DNA of 45,220 nt, taken from positions 1-45,220 of the forward strand of contig JAJZJU010000007.1 in assembly GCA_021809895.1 (NCBI GenBank), in the 5' to 3' direction. Below are positions 24,863 through 34,165 of the stretch, piece by piece. Under the pieces are notes generated by a model. The model was not told the origin of the DNA, made no database searches, and was given only the letters and a program-made list of their open reading frames with translations. Source of the DNA: a bacterium (lineage in GTDB: Bacteria > Chloroflexota > Dormibacteria > Aeolococcales > Bog-877). Position numbers and translations under genes: made by a program. Position 1 is the stretch's first letter. Every line of letters starts with the position of its first letter.

Positions 24863-26095
24863 TCAGGGCATCGGAATTGTGTCTCCCCTGGAGAGGGTGG
24901 GCACCGAGACCACGACCGTCTCCGGGTACTTGACCCCCGCTCCGGTGTTGAGCACCACCACCTCCTCACCCTCATCGATCCAACCCTGCTGGCGCAGGCG
25001 CTCCGCGGCGGCGAAGCAGGCCGCCCCTTCCGGGCAGATGAACGCGCCCTCCAACCGCCCCACCCGCGCCTGGGCGCGCAGGATCTCCTCATCATCAACG
25101 GCCACCGCACAGCCCTGGGTCGCCCGCAGTGCGCTCAGGATCATGAAGTCCCCAAGCGCCTTGGGTACGTTGATCCCAAAGGCCACGGTGGTGGCTTCCG
25201 CCCAGGCTTGGGAGACCTCGTCGCCGTTCTGCCATGCTCTCACGATGGGGGCGCAGCCGCTGGCCTGCACGCTCACCAGGCGAGGCATTTTCTCCCCGAT
25301 CCAGCCCATCTCGCGACACTCCTGGAGGGCCTTGTGGATGCCAATGAGGCCGACCCCGCCCCCCGTCGGGTACAGGATCACGTCCGGGACGCGCCAGCCG
25401 AGCTGCTCGAAGAGCTCCAGCCCCATGGTCTTCTTCCCCTCCAATCGGTATGGCTCCTTGAGGGTGGAGCTGTCGAAGTAGCCCTGGGCGCGGACCGCCT
25501 CTGCGATCATGGCGCCGGCGTCATTGATGAGACCGTCCACCAGGTACAACCGGGCCCCGGAGATCGCGCACTCTGCCCTGGTGATGGCGGGGGCGTCAGT
25601 CGGCATCGCAATGAGCGCCTCGATGCCCGCCCGAGCAGCGTAAACCGCCCAGGCCGCCCCGGCATTCCCGTTGGTCGGCATGGCGATCCGGCGCACCCCG
25701 AGCTCGCGGGCCCGGGAGACACCCACGGCAGCTCCCCTGGCCTTGAAGCTGCCGGTCGGCAACAGCCCTTCGTCCTTCATCAGGAGTCGCGGCAGCCCCA
25801 TCTGGCGCCCCACTTCAGTCATGGGCAGCAACGGCGTCATCCCCTCTCCAAAGGTCACAACCGATTCCTCTTTGGAAACCGGCAGCAGTTCGTGGTAACG
25901 CCAGAGGCTGGCTGGGCGATCCCGAAAGTCGGCGGGTGCAACCGCGGCCGCGACTCTGGCCAGGTCGTAGCGGGCCAGCAGAGGTGCACCGCACTCGCAC
26001 AGTCCCTGGGGCACCCCAGCGTCGTACTCACGCTGGCAACGCCCGCATTCGAGGTGGTCCAGATAGCTGTAAATCAACTTATTGGTGATCTCCAA
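24863..26095 (-). CDS. thrC: Threonine synthase
   Basis: A 410-residue PLP enzyme converting O-phosphohomoserine to threonine. An N-terminal zinc-ribbon-like segment (LECGRCQREYD...LCECGAPLLARYD) comes first, as in many type II threonine synthases. Then come the PLP lysine Lys118 in TGSFKARG, the substrate stretch PTNGNAGAAWAVYAARAG and the phosphate-binding glycine loop PTGGGVGLIG. The C-terminus contains CPEGAACFAA, typical of the family. The start may be TTG 26095 or TTG 26077; the latter has GGAG 12 bases in front. It is the last of four minus-strand genes with cysK, cysE and the LLM oxidoreductase, but 115 bases separate it from cysK. Confidence 0.9.
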   Translation of the reverse strand: MEITNKLIYSYLDHLECGRCQREYDAGVPQGLCECGAPLLARYDLARVAAAVAPADFRDRPASLWRYHELLPVSKEESVVTFGEGMTPLLPMTEVGRQMGLPRLLMKDEGLLPTGSFKARGAAVGVSRARELGVRRIAMPTNGNAGAAWAVYAARAGIEALIAMPTDAPAITRAECAISGARLYLVDGLINDAGAMIAEAVRAQGYFDSSTLKEPYRLEGKKTMGLELFEQLGWRVPDVILYPTGGGVGLIGIHKALQECREMGWIGEKMPRLVSVQASGCAPIVRAWQNGDEVSQAWAEATTVAFGINVPKALGDFMILSALRATQGCAVAVDDEEILRAQARVGRLEGAFICPEGAACFAAAERLRQQGWIDEGEEVVVLNTGAGVKYPETVVVSVPTLSRGDTIPMP

Positions 26096-26210
26096 TTACC
26101 GCCGCAACAACCGCCCTGTACGCGCCGCGGCGCGCCTTCTCACCCCGCCATCCCGGCCCGCACGGGATCGTCATCGGTCCCAGGGAACGCGTTCGTGGTG
26201 TTCCCAACGC

Positions 26211-27125
26211 TCAGTCGAAGAGCGCGTCGATGGAGAGGTAGCGCTCTCCGCTGTCGTAGCTGAAGGTGAGGACCCGTGCCCCGTCAGCCATCTGGGGCGC
26301 CAGCGCCGCCACCGCCGCCAGGGATGCGCCCGAGGAAACACCCACCAGGATCCCCTCCTCCCGGGCACAGCGCCTGGCAAAGTCATACGCATCCTTGGCA
26401 TCGACCTTGACGATGCCGTTGAGAAGGTCGGTCCGCATCACTCCGGGGACGAACCCTGCGCCGATCCCCTGTATGGGGTGCGGCGAGTGCTGGCCGCCGG
26501 AGAGCACCGGGGAGAGGCTGGGCTCGACGGCGTAGACCTGAAGCTTGGGCCAGGTCTGCTTAAGCACCTCGGCGCAGCCGGTGATATGGCCGCCGGTGCC
26601 AACTCCGGTGACCAGATAGTCCAGCCCTTCCGGGAAGTCCTGAGCTATCTCCTCAGCGGTGGTGCGGCGGTGGATCTCCACATTGGCCTGGTTGTCGAAC
26701 TGCATGGGCATCCAGGCCCCCTCGGTGGCGGCGACGATCTCCTCGGCCCTGGCGATGGCGCCCCGCATCCCCAGCTCGCGCGGGGTCAGGTCCAGCTCGG
26801 CCCCGTAGGCGGTCATCAGCTTGCGCCGCTCCATGGAGAAGGACTCGGGCATGACCAGGATCAGGCGGTAGCCCTTGACCGCGGCCACCAGGGCCAGGCC
26901 GATCCCGGTATTACCTGAGGTTGGCTCGACGATCACCGAGCTGGCGGTCAGGATGCCGCGGCGTTCCGCGTCTTCGACCATCGCCAGAGCAATCCGGTCC
27001 TTGATGCTGCCACCGGGATTCACCCGCTCCTGCTTGGCCCACACCTGGACCCTGGGGTCGAAAAGGTGGTTGATGCGCACTTCCGGGGTGCGTCCCACGG
27101 TTTCCAGAATGCTGTCGGCTCTCAT
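26211..27125 (-). CDS. cysK: Cysteine synthase A (O-acetylserine sulfhydrylase)
   Basis: A 304-residue PLP enzyme making cysteine from O-acetylserine and sulfide. The Schiff-base lysine is Lys42 in [11 protein letters not shown]; the substrate loop is [12 protein letters not shown], the phosphate-binding loop [11 protein letters not shown], and the C-terminal serine is in GVSSGAS. Length and motifs are those of CysK/CysM. It begins 34 bases after the serine acetyltransferase stop codon, so the two steps of cysteine synthesis are encoded together. ATG 27125 follows GGGAGG at 27130-27135. Confidence 0.95.
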   Translation of the reverse strand: MRADSILETVGRTPEVRINHLFDPRVQVWAKQERVNPGGSIKDRIALAMVEDAERRGILTASSVIVEPTSGNTGIGLALVAAVKGYRLILVMPESFSMERRKLMTAYGAELDLTPRELGMRGAIARAEEIVAATEGAWMPMQFDNQANVEIHRRTTAEEIAQDFPEGLDYLVTGVGTGGHITGCAEVLKQTWPKLQVYAVEPSLSPVLSGGQHSPHPIQGIGAGFVPGVMRTDLLNGIVKVDAKDAYDFARRCAREEGILVGVSSGASLAAVAALAPQMADGARVLTFSYDSGERYLSIDALFD

Positions 27126-27159
27126 GGCACCTCCCTTGGTCTCGGTTGCAGGCCCGTTC

Positions 27160-28008
27160 TCAGATGACGAAGTCCAGCAGTTGATCGCCCTCGCTCACTT
27201 TGCGCACCCTGACCGCGCTGCTGTGATAGACCAGAGAGTATGGGGAGACGCTCTGGGTCAGCCAGACGTTGCCCCCCACCACGCTGTCGTGACCCACCAC
27301 CGTGTCGCCCCCGAGCACGGTCGCGTTGGCGTAAATCACGACCCTGTCCTCAATGGTCGGATGACGCTTGGTGCCGGCGGCCAGCTTGCTGACGCTGAGC
27401 GCGCCCAGGGTGACTCCCTGATAGATCTTGACCTCGTCTCCCAGCACCGCGGTCTCGCCGATGACGATCCCGGTGCCGTGGTCGATGCAGAAGGAACGGC
27501 CGATGGACGCTCCCGGGTGAATGTCTATCCCGGTCCTCGTGTGTGCAACCTCAGCCAGCAGCCGGGGCAGGACCGGGACCTCCAGGTGGTACAGGTGGTG
27601 GGCGACCCGATGAGTGGCGATGGCCATGAAGCCCGGGTAGGCGGCAACCACCTCGTCAAGGCTCTCCGCGGCCGGATCGCCGGCGACGATCGCATCAGCG
27701 TCGAGCTGGACGCGGGCGTACAGGTGCGGAAGCTCGGCCGCGAACTGGCCCGCCACCTCCTCAGCATGTGGCCGCTGGAGGCCCGGCTGCAAAAGCCGAG
27801 CCAGCTCCCACCGCACCAACTCCAGCCGCGCCTTGATCTCCTCAAGTGTCCCGGCGGCTTCTTCCGCGAGCTGCGGGAACAGTAACCCCAGAAGTCCATC
27901 CACAAAGTGGGCCACATCGCGCTTCAACGGCAGGGAGCGGGCCGGCGGGCGACAACTGTCCGCCAGAACCTGGGCGAACTCAGACTCACTCACATTTGAC
28001 GCGGACAT
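27160..28008 (-). CDS. cysE: Serine O-acetyltransferase
   Basis: A 282-residue left-handed beta-helix acetyltransferase that makes O-acetylserine from serine and acetyl-CoA. The N-terminal helical part (to about 150) includes [17 protein letters not shown], followed by hexapeptide repeats containing the catalytic region [31 protein letters not shown] and the loop GVTLGALS. The lysine-rich tip [16 protein letters not shown] precedes the last coils. It resembles the longer EpsC-type enzymes. The C-terminus ends in DFVI; a terminal isoleucine is what lets CysE insert into the CysK active site, consistent with its neighbour. It is co-directional with and directly upstream of cysK. Confidence 0.94.
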   Translation of the reverse strand: MSASNVSESEFAQVLADSCRPPARSLPLKRDVAHFVDGLLGLLFPQLAEEAAGTLEEIKARLELVRWELARLLQPGLQRPHAEEVAGQFAAELPHLYARVQLDADAIVAGDPAAESLDEVVAAYPGFMAIATHRVAHHLYHLEVPVLPRLLAEVAHTRTGIDIHPGASIGRSFCIDHGTGIVIGETAVLGDEVKIYQGVTLGALSVSKLAAGTKRHPTIEDRVVIYANATVLGGDTVVGHDSVVGGNVWLTQSVSPYSLVYHSSAVRVRKVSEGDQLLDFVI

Positions 28009-28055
28009 CGAAACCAGTGTCCCAGGATTGCAGCCCGCCAGTCAGCAGGAACTTG

Positions 28056-28997
28056 TCACCTCAGCAGCCGCTTGAGCTCTCCAGCCGCCGCGATCAGCTC
28101 AGGCGTGTGCAGGTTGGCGTTGGCGAAGGTGAAGCCGCCGATGCCAGCCTCCACGTACGGGGCCAGCCGTTCGGCCGCCTGCTCGGGGGTGGCGGGATCT
28201 CCCAAAAGCTGCAGTCGCTCCGGGGGAATCCCCCGGATCACGGCTGCGGTGTCGCGCTCGGAGGTGACCAGCAGGACCTGGGCCATGGCGGTGCGCAGGA
28301 TCTCGCTGGGATCACGCCCCTCCTCGGCACAGTAGCGCTCCAGAATCTCTCCCTTACGCCTCATGTCGTCGACCGAACCGAACCAGTTCGAGATATCGGC
28401 GTAGCGGGCCACCAAGCGCAGAGTCCGCTGCTCACCTCCGCCTCCCACCAGGATCCGAGGACCGCCTGGTTGCAGCGGCCGAGGGACATTGAGGGCACGG
28501 TCGATTTGGTAGTAGCGGCCCGAGAAGCTGGGGCGGTCCTCTGTGAACATCGCCTTGGCGATGCGCAAGGCCTCCTCGAGGCGATCCATCCGCCGACCCA
28601 CGGGTGGGAAGTCGAACCCGTAGCCGCGGTGCTCGGATTCGTTCCAGGCGGCTCCTATACCGAGGATCGCCCGACCCCTTGAGAGTGTGTCCAGGGTGGT
28701 CACCTGCTTGGCGAGCAGAGCGGGATTCCGGTAGGTGACTCCGGTCACCAGGGCGCTCAGGAAGATGTGATTGGTGCGCTGTGAGAGCGCCCCCAGGGTC
28801 GTATACGCCTCCAGCATCGGTTCGGTTTCCGGTCCGGTCATGGGAATCTGGTAGAAGTGGTCCATCACCGTGACCATGTCGAATCCGGCCGATTCTGCGG
28901 CCACCGCCAGCTCGGCCACCCGGTCGAACAGATCCGCGGGCGCGATCCCGGGGAAGCTGAAGTTGGGAATGTGAAATCCGAAGAAGGGAGCTGTCAT
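28056..28997 (-). CDS. LLM-class F420-dependent oxidoreductase
   Basis: A 313-residue luciferase-like TIM-barrel oxidoreductase. Typical stretches are FDMVTVMDHFYQIP near the N-terminus, TNHIFLSALVTGVTYRNPALLAKQVTTLD, and GRAILGIGAAWNESEHRGYG, followed by the GPRILVGGGGEQRTLRL strand. These are usual for enzymes using deazaflavin F420, though an FMN enzyme cannot be excluded; the substrate is unknown. ATG 28997 is preferred: GGAG lies about 8 bases upstream and the protein then starts at the family position. The cysE start is 47 bases downstream, so they may share a transcript. Confidence 0.88.
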   Translation of the reverse strand: MTAPFFGFHIPNFSFPGIAPADLFDRVAELAVAAESAGFDMVTVMDHFYQIPMTGPETEPMLEAYTTLGALSQRTNHIFLSALVTGVTYRNPALLAKQVTTLDTLSRGRAILGIGAAWNESEHRGYGFDFPPVGRRMDRLEEALRIAKAMFTEDRPSFSGRYYQIDRALNVPRPLQPGGPRILVGGGGEQRTLRLVARYADISNWFGSVDDMRRKGEILERYCAEEGRDPSEILRTAMAQVLLVTSERDTAAVIRGIPPERLQLLGDPATPEQAAERLAPYVEAGIGGFTFANANLHTPELIAAAGELKRLLR

Positions 28998-29263
28998 GGC
29001 ACTGTCTCCAACAAGAGGGCTTCGGCCGTCGACGGGGAGTTCTGTCTGCCCCAGATTAGACTGCTCGACCCGGGGGCCGTCGCCGGCATCGGCACAGATC
29101 TGAGCGCGCCACCCATCATCGCCGACCACGCTTTCACGCGGTCGAGGTGCCGATCTAACCGACCGCAGCCGCCATCGGTTGAGTTGGTGCAGTTAGGTTG
29201 ACGAGCGCTGGCCGGGAGGATCCTGCAGGTCGCGTCGGCGCAAGCGGCGAGGGCTTACAACTT

Positions 29264-29740
29264 GTGGTGGTGCGCATTGTCGACTGGCAGCAGCTGCGTG
29301 AGCTGCGACTGCAGGCGCTGGCCGACGCTCCCCATGCCTTCGGTTCCACCCTGGAGCGGGAGCGCGCCTTCAGCCAGGACGAATGGCGGCTGCGCTGCGA
29401 AGGTTCTGTGTGGGCTGGGGCCCACTTGGCCGGCCGCCCGGTGGGTCTGGCATGCCTGGGTCGAGGGCCGGACGATGAGCAGCAGACCTGCCGGCGTATC
29501 TTCGCGATGTGGGTGGCGCCGCGGGCCCGCGGTGGCTCAGCGGCCACAGCTCTGCTCCACTTTATTCTCGGTTGGGCTGCCGCCGAGGGAGCCCGCTTTG
29601 TCCTCCTGAATGTGGCGGAGGACAACCTCCTCGCCCACAACCTGTACCTGCGGCACGGATTCCGTCCCACCGGCGAGTGGGAGGCGCTGGCCAGCAATCC
29701 ATCGGTGCGAGCTGTGGAGATGCGCTTCGACTTGGTCTGA
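29264..29740 (+). CDS. GNAT-family N-acetyltransferase
   Basis: A 158-residue GCN5-related acetyltransferase. The N-terminal part has DWQQLRELRLQALADAPHAFGS. Motif A for acetyl-CoA is MWVAPRARGGSAATALL and motif B ends in LNVAEDNLLAHNLYLRHGFRPTG, the classic GNAT C-terminal signature (Y...GF). It may acetylate a small molecule or a protein; the closest group is the ribosomal-protein/aminoglycoside-like class of stand-alone GNATs. The start is one of several GTG codons; GTG 29264 fits the spacing from GAGGG at about 29250, and GTG 29270 is also possible. It diverges from the LLM gene. Confidence 0.85.
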   Translation: MVVRIVDWQQLRELRLQALADAPHAFGSTLERERAFSQDEWRLRCEGSVWAGAHLAGRPVGLACLGRGPDDEQQTCRRIFAMWVAPRARGGSAATALLHFILGWAAAEGARFVLLNVAEDNLLAHNLYLRHGFRPTGEWEALASNPSVRAVEMRFDLV

Positions 29741-29787
29741 CCAGCAGGCGACAACCTTCGCTGAGCAGCCGCCGAGGTCCGGACCGA

Positions 29788-30966
29788 TCAGCTGGTCTGG
29801 AAGTCGCTCCAGGGGATGTTCCAGTCCCCCTCCCCGTTCACCTCGGTCGCCTGCAGCGGGGTTCCACTGACCTCGACCACATCGCCGGGAATCGAGAAGT
29901 TGTAGAACCAAACGGCGTTGGCCGGGTTCTGCTCGATACAGCCGAAGGACACGTTGGCCCGACCATGGTCGTACACGTCCCAGTTGGCGGCGTGCATGTA
30001 GTAGCCGTCGGTGCTGATGGCGACATCGTTGTACACATTCTGGGCGTAGAGGCCCGGGTAACCGATGGTGGCCGAGTTCATGAACACGACCGGGGTCTTG
30101 AAGAGGACAACCAGGGTGCCGGAGATCGTCGGGAACCCCGGCTTGCCCAGGCTCACCGGAAGGGTCTTGAGCAGCTGGGTGCCGTTGTAGACCTGCATCT
30201 CATGGGTGATGGCGCTGACCTTGGTCAGGTGCTGGTTGACCACTGTGAACTGGCTGTTGGCGGTGGTGCCGACGATGCGATAGCCCCCGATCACCATCCC
30301 ATTCAGGTTGACCGACAGCGAAGCGTGCTCGTTGAGCGGCCAGAACTGCTGGGGACGCCCATCGACCTCGGTGGAAGACCACCAATGCCAGCCCACGGTG
30401 TCCGGGATGGATTCCGTGGTGGTCAAATGCTGGATGACGGCCGCCTGGTCAGCGGTTGGAATCGGCTTCGAGAACTGGATCACCCAGGCGGCTCCCATGC
30501 CGACCTGACCCCCGTTGCTGGGAGATATGGTCAGCCCGATGGACTCCACCGGCAGCGGTTGGGACGCGGTGGTCCAGCTGGCCACGGCGGTGACGGACTT
30601 GACCGGCAGACCGCCCTTGGCGGTCAGGGTCATCTCCAGCTTGGTGGCCCAAGGCATCGGCTGATCCGGCTTCCAGCCCGCGGCGGTGACAGTTCCGCTG
30701 AGAGCGGTGCCAGCTGAGGTGGTCACCTTGACCTGCTGCAGACGCGCGTGGCGGAGGTGGATGGCGATGGTCGCGGTGGGGCTGACCGCGCCAGGACTGC
30801 CGGGCACCACGATCGCGGCGACAGGCACGACCGGCGGGCCGGGCTTGGACGCGACCACTATTCCGGTGGCGGCGCCACCGGCGATCACGATGGCGGCTCC
30901 AAGACCCCCGAGCAGCAGGCGCCGATGTCGCCGCCAGCCCCGGCTGGGAGTTTGCATCTGATCCAT
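29788..30966 (-). CDS. L,D-transpeptidase with Ig-like domain (variant catalytic motif)
   Basis: A 392-residue membrane-anchored cell-wall enzyme. An N-terminal basic region and hydrophobic helix (LLLGGLGAAIVIAGGAATGIVV) precede one or two Ig-like domains, then a YkuD catalytic domain near residues 250-370. These enzymes form 3-3 cross-links in peptidoglycan or attach proteins. His325 (in YYMHAANWD) and Cys343 lie 18 residues apart, as in mycobacterial LdtMt2, but the usual SHGC reads SFGC (340-343), so the second histidine is a phenylalanine. A TATATT box 8 bases before ATG 30966 suggests a leaderless or very short-leader message. It diverges from the MFS-MarR-Nudix genes. Confidence 0.88.
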   Translation of the reverse strand: MDQMQTPSRGWRRHRRLLLGGLGAAIVIAGGAATGIVVASKPGPPVVPVAAIVVPGSPGAVSPTATIAIHLRHARLQQVKVTTSAGTALSGTVTAAGWKPDQPMPWATKLEMTLTAKGGLPVKSVTAVASWTTASQPLPVESIGLTISPSNGGQVGMGAAWVIQFSKPIPTADQAAVIQHLTTTESIPDTVGWHWWSSTEVDGRPQQFWPLNEHASLSVNLNGMVIGGYRIVGTTANSQFTVVNQHLTKVSAITHEMQVYNGTQLLKTLPVSLGKPGFPTISGTLVVLFKTPVVFMNSATIGYPGLYAQNVYNDVAISTDGYYMHAANWDVYDHGRANVSFGCIEQNPANAVWFYNFSIPGDVVEVSGTPLQATEVNGEGDWNIPWSDFQTS

Positions 30967-31127
30967 CAGCCCTAAATATATCCTGCTGGATCAGATTTCG
31001 TGCTCAGGATCGTAGGGATCGGGTCACCGGCCGGTTGACGGCGCCACCAGCCACTGATCCTGGCCGTCCCGCTTCTGGAACAGGGCACCGCCGTGGGCGA
31101 GATCGCACCGGCACACCGTTCCCCAAA

Positions 31128-31149
31128 TTGGTTAGTATGTGCCAACCAA
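31128..31149 (+). promoter_or_regulatory. MarR-type operator before the MFS-MarR-Nudix operon
   Basis: TTGGTT (31128-31133) and AACCAA (31144-31149) form a 22-base inverted repeat with partial symmetry inside, the size and AT-rich edge pattern of MarR-family operators. TATCTG (31151-31156) lies 17 bases past TTGGTT, so the repeat would overlap the core promoter. It sits 28 bases before the transporter start; autoregulation by the MarR protein of the same operon is the likely use. Confidence 0.6.
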
Positions 31150-31176
31150 CTATCTGGACACAAAGGAGACTCCAGC

Positions 31177-32997
31177 ATGCCCCAGGGACCAGCGAAGGCG
31201 GGATTGGTCAGCGCCACCGGGCAGCCCTTGGGGCCCCACTACAAGTGGATCGCGCTCTCCAACACCACCCTGGGCATCCTGATGGCGACGATCAACTCCT
31301 CGATCGTGATGATCGCCCTGCCCGACATCTTCCGGGGCATCAAGCTCAACCCCCTGACCAGCGGCAACAGCCCCTACTTCCTCTGGCTGCTGATGGGCTA
31401 CATGGTGGTCACCGCCGTGCTGGTGGTGAGCCTGGGCCGGATCGGGGACATGTACGGGCGCGTGCGCATGTACACCCTCGGCTTCGCCATCTTCACCATC
31501 TTCTCCATCCTGCTGTCCATCACCTGGGGAACCGGCTCCGGCGCCGCCCTTTACCTGATCGCGATGCGGATCTTCCAGGGGGTCGGGGGCGCTCTCCTGT
31601 GGGCCAACTCCTCGGCGATTCTGACCGACGCGTTCCCCTCCAACCAGCGCGGGCTGGCGCTCGGCACCAACATGGTGGCGGCCATCGCAGGTTCCTTCAT
31701 CGGGCTGGTGCTCGGGGGACTCTTGGGGCCCCTCTCCTGGCACCTGGTCTTCCTGGTATCGGTGCCGTTCGGGATCTTCGGCACGGTCTGGGCCTACATC
31801 AAGCTGCATGACACCGGCCTGCGGCGCCCATCCAGGATCGACTGGTGGGGCAATCTCTTCTTCGCCGTCGGCTTGATCGCCCTGCTGGTGGGCATCACCT
31901 ACGGGATCCTCCCCTACGGGACCGAGACCATGGGTTGGACCAATCCCTGGGTGCTGGGCGCCCTGATCGGAGGAGCCCTGATGCTCGGCGTCTTCGTCTG
32001 GGTCGAGACCAAGGTGGACCAGCCCATGTTCCGGATCCCGCTGTTCAGGATCCGTGCCTTTGCCGCCGGCAACGCTGCGGGCCTCTTCGCAGCCCTGGCC
32101 CGGGGCGGCCTGATGTTCATCCTGATCATCTGGCTGCAGGGAATTTGGTTGCCGCGGCACGGGTACAGCTTTGCCCAGACGCCGCTTTGGGCGGGCATCT
32201 ACCTGCTGCCGCTCACGGTCGGGTTTCTGGTGGCGGGACCTCTGGCGGGAATCCTCTCGGACCGCTACGGCTCGAGAACCTTCGCAACCCTGGGGGTCGT
32301 CGGATCAGCGGTGATCTTCGGCCTCTTCCAGCTGCTCCCCGCCGACTTCAACTACCTCCTCTTCGCAGCCCTCCTTTTTGCCTATGGGCTCTCCAGTGGG
32401 CTCTTCGCGTCTCCCAACCAAGCCGGCATCATGAACAGCCTGCCGCCCGAACAGAGAGGCGCCGGGGCCGGTATGGCCGCCACCTTCCAGAACTCGGCGA
32501 TGGTGCTCTCGATCGGAATCTTCTTCACCCTGATCATCATCGGGCTGTCGGGGACTCTCCCTCACGCCCTCTATCACGGTCTGGTCGCCCAGGGCGTTCC
32601 CTCCGCCTACGCCAGCCGGGTGGCCCACCTTCCGGCCGTGGGCAGCCTCTTTGCCGCCTTCTTGGGCTACAACCCCATCGGCACCCTGCTGGGGCCGGTA
32701 CTCCCGCACCTGAGCCACGCCAAGGCGGCGTACCTCACCGGGCGAGCGTTCTTCCCGCAGCTGATCTCGCCGCCGTTCATGACCGGCCTGCGGGCCGCCT
32801 TCGACTTCGCGATCGCCGCCTGCGTGCTGGCAGCGGTGGCCAGCATCCTGCGTGGCGGCAAGTATGTCCACGAGGACCAGCCAACACCGGTCGGCGGCGC
32901 CGCCGCCAGCCGGCGGCCGCCCACCATCGGGGCGTCTCCACGGCCGGCCACAGAACCTGGGTCGTCCGCGGCCAGGTTCGAGGACGGGGCTCCGTGA
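31177..32997 (+). CDS. DHA2-type MFS efflux transporter
   Basis: A 606-residue polytopic protein with about 14 hydrophobic segments, as in EmrB/QacA-like drug:proton antiporters. The first segment contains LGILMATINSSIVMIALPDI, then RIGDMYGRVRMYTLGFAIF (motif A, G-x3-D-x-x-G) and ANSSAILTDAFPSNQRGLALG with the motif-C-like region MVAAIAGSFIGLVLGGLLGP. A proline- and alanine-rich cytosolic tail closes it. ATG 31177 follows AAAGGAG (31162-31168) by 8 bases. Substrate unknown; efflux of a toxic compound is implied by the MarR partner, whose GTG start overlaps its stop by four bases (32994-32997). Confidence 0.9.
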   Translation: MPQGPAKAGLVSATGQPLGPHYKWIALSNTTLGILMATINSSIVMIALPDIFRGIKLNPLTSGNSPYFLWLLMGYMVVTAVLVVSLGRIGDMYGRVRMYTLGFAIFTIFSILLSITWGTGSGAALYLIAMRIFQGVGGALLWANSSAILTDAFPSNQRGLALGTNMVAAIAGSFIGLVLGGLLGPLSWHLVFLVSVPFGIFGTVWAYIKLHDTGLRRPSRIDWWGNLFFAVGLIALLVGITYGILPYGTETMGWTNPWVLGALIGGALMLGVFVWVETKVDQPMFRIPLFRIRAFAAGNAAGLFAALARGGLMFILIIWLQGIWLPRHGYSFAQTPLWAGIYLLPLTVGFLVAGPLAGILSDRYGSRTFATLGVVGSAVIFGLFQLLPADFNYLLFAALLFAYGLSSGLFASPNQAGIMNSLPPEQRGAGAGMAATFQNSAMVLSIGIFFTLIIIGLSGTLPHALYHGLVAQGVPSAYASRVAHLPAVGSLFAAFLGYNPIGTLLGPVLPHLSHAKAAYLTGRAFFPQLISPPFMTGLRAAFDFAIAACVLAAVASILRGGKYVHEDQPTPVGGAAASRRPPTIGASPRPATEPGSSAARFEDGAP

Positions 32998-33491
32998 AGC
33001 CGGGCCTGGGGGCGCCGCCGGCTTCAGCCCCCATTCCTGGTTCCGCGCCCCCACGCGATCGCGCCTCCGGCGAACTGCTGGACGAGGCGATCACGACCCT
33101 GGTGCGCTGGGCTGGCCGCCACGACGTCCAGGCTCGAGTCATGCAGCTGGCCCGGTGCGACCTCCCCCTCTCACACGTGTGGCTCCTGACCCGGATCGTA
33201 AACTGCGGCCCCTGCCATCCCAGCGAGCTGGCATCCCATTTGGGAGTCGACAACTCGACCATCACTCCGAAATTGCAGCGGCTGGAGGCCGAGAAGCTGG
33301 TGGTCCGCGAACCCGACCTCAGCGACCGTCGCGCCGCCCTGGTCCGCGCCACCCCGACCGCGGTGCGGCTGCTGCACAAGCTCAGGCGCACCCGGGCGTC
33401 GATTCTCGAGGAGCGGCTCATCCCGGTGCCGGGTGACCGCCGCGGGGAGATCGTGTCAGCCCTGGCTGAGCTGGCTCGGCTGCTGGAGTGA
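32994..33491 (+). CDS. MarR-family transcriptional regulator
   Basis: A 165-residue winged-helix repressor. A Pro/Ala-rich N-terminus is followed by the dimerisation helix, then the DNA-binding part: helix-turn-helix SELASHLGVDNSTITPKLQRLEAEKLV and the wing REPDLSDRRAALVRATP, which matches the MarR wing D-x-R-D/S-x-R. Start GTG 32994 shares the sequence GTGA with the transporter stop, so translation is coupled. It should repress the operon from the palindrome at 31128-31149 and be released by a ligand, perhaps the exported compound. Confidence 0.9.
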   Translation: MKPGLGAPPASAPIPGSAPPRDRASGELLDEAITTLVRWAGRHDVQARVMQLARCDLPLSHVWLLTRIVNCGPCHPSELASHLGVDNSTITPKLQRLEAEKLVVREPDLSDRRAALVRATPTAVRLLHKLRRTRASILEERLIPVPGDRRGEIVSALAELARLLE

Positions 33492-34033
33492 CGCCGGACC
33501 AACCAGGTCGAGTAGCCGACTGGGAGTTGCTGTCTGAGCGTCCGGGCCCGAGCGGCTACGTCACGGCCACAACGCGCAGGTATCGCATGCCAGACGGCAG
33601 CACCCAGGAGTGGGACATCGTTGACTCGGCTCCCACGGTTGCCGTGCTGGCGATTACGCAGTCCCAAGAGGTCTTGCTGGTGCGCCAGTTCCGCCCGGGG
33701 CCGGCCACCATCCTTCTGGAAATGCCCGGTGGCATGGTGGAGCCCGGGGAGACGGTGCTTGCCGCAGCCGCTCGCGAGCTCCTGGAGGAGACTGGCTACA
33801 AAGGGCTCCTCGAGCCCGCCGGGTCATGCTGGCTGTCGGCTCGAGACACGCGCCGGCAGCATGTGGCGGTGGCCCGGCAGTCGCACTTGGTGGCCGAGCC
33901 CAACTTGGACGATGGCGAGTTCTGCGAGACGGTGAGAGTGACTCTTGATCAGTTCCGCCAGCTGCTCCACCAGGGCGACATGACCGATGTCGGCCTGGGC
34001 TACCGGGCCCTGGACCATCTGGGACTGCTGTAG
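33488..34033 (+). CDS. Nudix hydrolase (ADP-ribose-pyrophosphatase-like)
   Basis: A 181-residue Nudix protein. The Nudix box is complete: G-MVEPG-E-TVLAAAA-R-E-LLEETGY, matching Gx5Ex7REUxEExGU. An N-terminal beta-domain with TVAVLAITQSQEVLLVRQFRPG is typical of the ADP-ribose/GDP-mannose pyrophosphatase group, which hydrolyses nucleoside diphosphates linked to another group. Its GTG start (33488) overlaps the MarR stop by four bases, so it belongs to the same operon. Why a Nudix enzyme accompanies an efflux pump is unclear; it may act on a modified nucleotide made under the same stress. Confidence 0.9.
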   Translation: MTPDQPGRVADWELLSERPGPSGYVTATTRRYRMPDGSTQEWDIVDSAPTVAVLAITQSQEVLLVRQFRPGPATILLEMPGGMVEPGETVLAAAARELLEETGYKGLLEPAGSCWLSARDTRRQHVAVARQSHLVAEPNLDDGEFCETVRVTLDQFRQLLHQGDMTDVGLGYRALDHLGLL

Positions 34034-34165
34034 GAAGCTGGACCGGGATGGAGCGAGCCACCAACGTGGTCGGAGTGTTGGTCGGTCCGCCTCGAGGCGA
34101 CAGTCCAAGACACCTTCCGCGCCCTGGGGGCGCCGTCTGCACGGTGCCCTTCTAAACTGGTAGCC

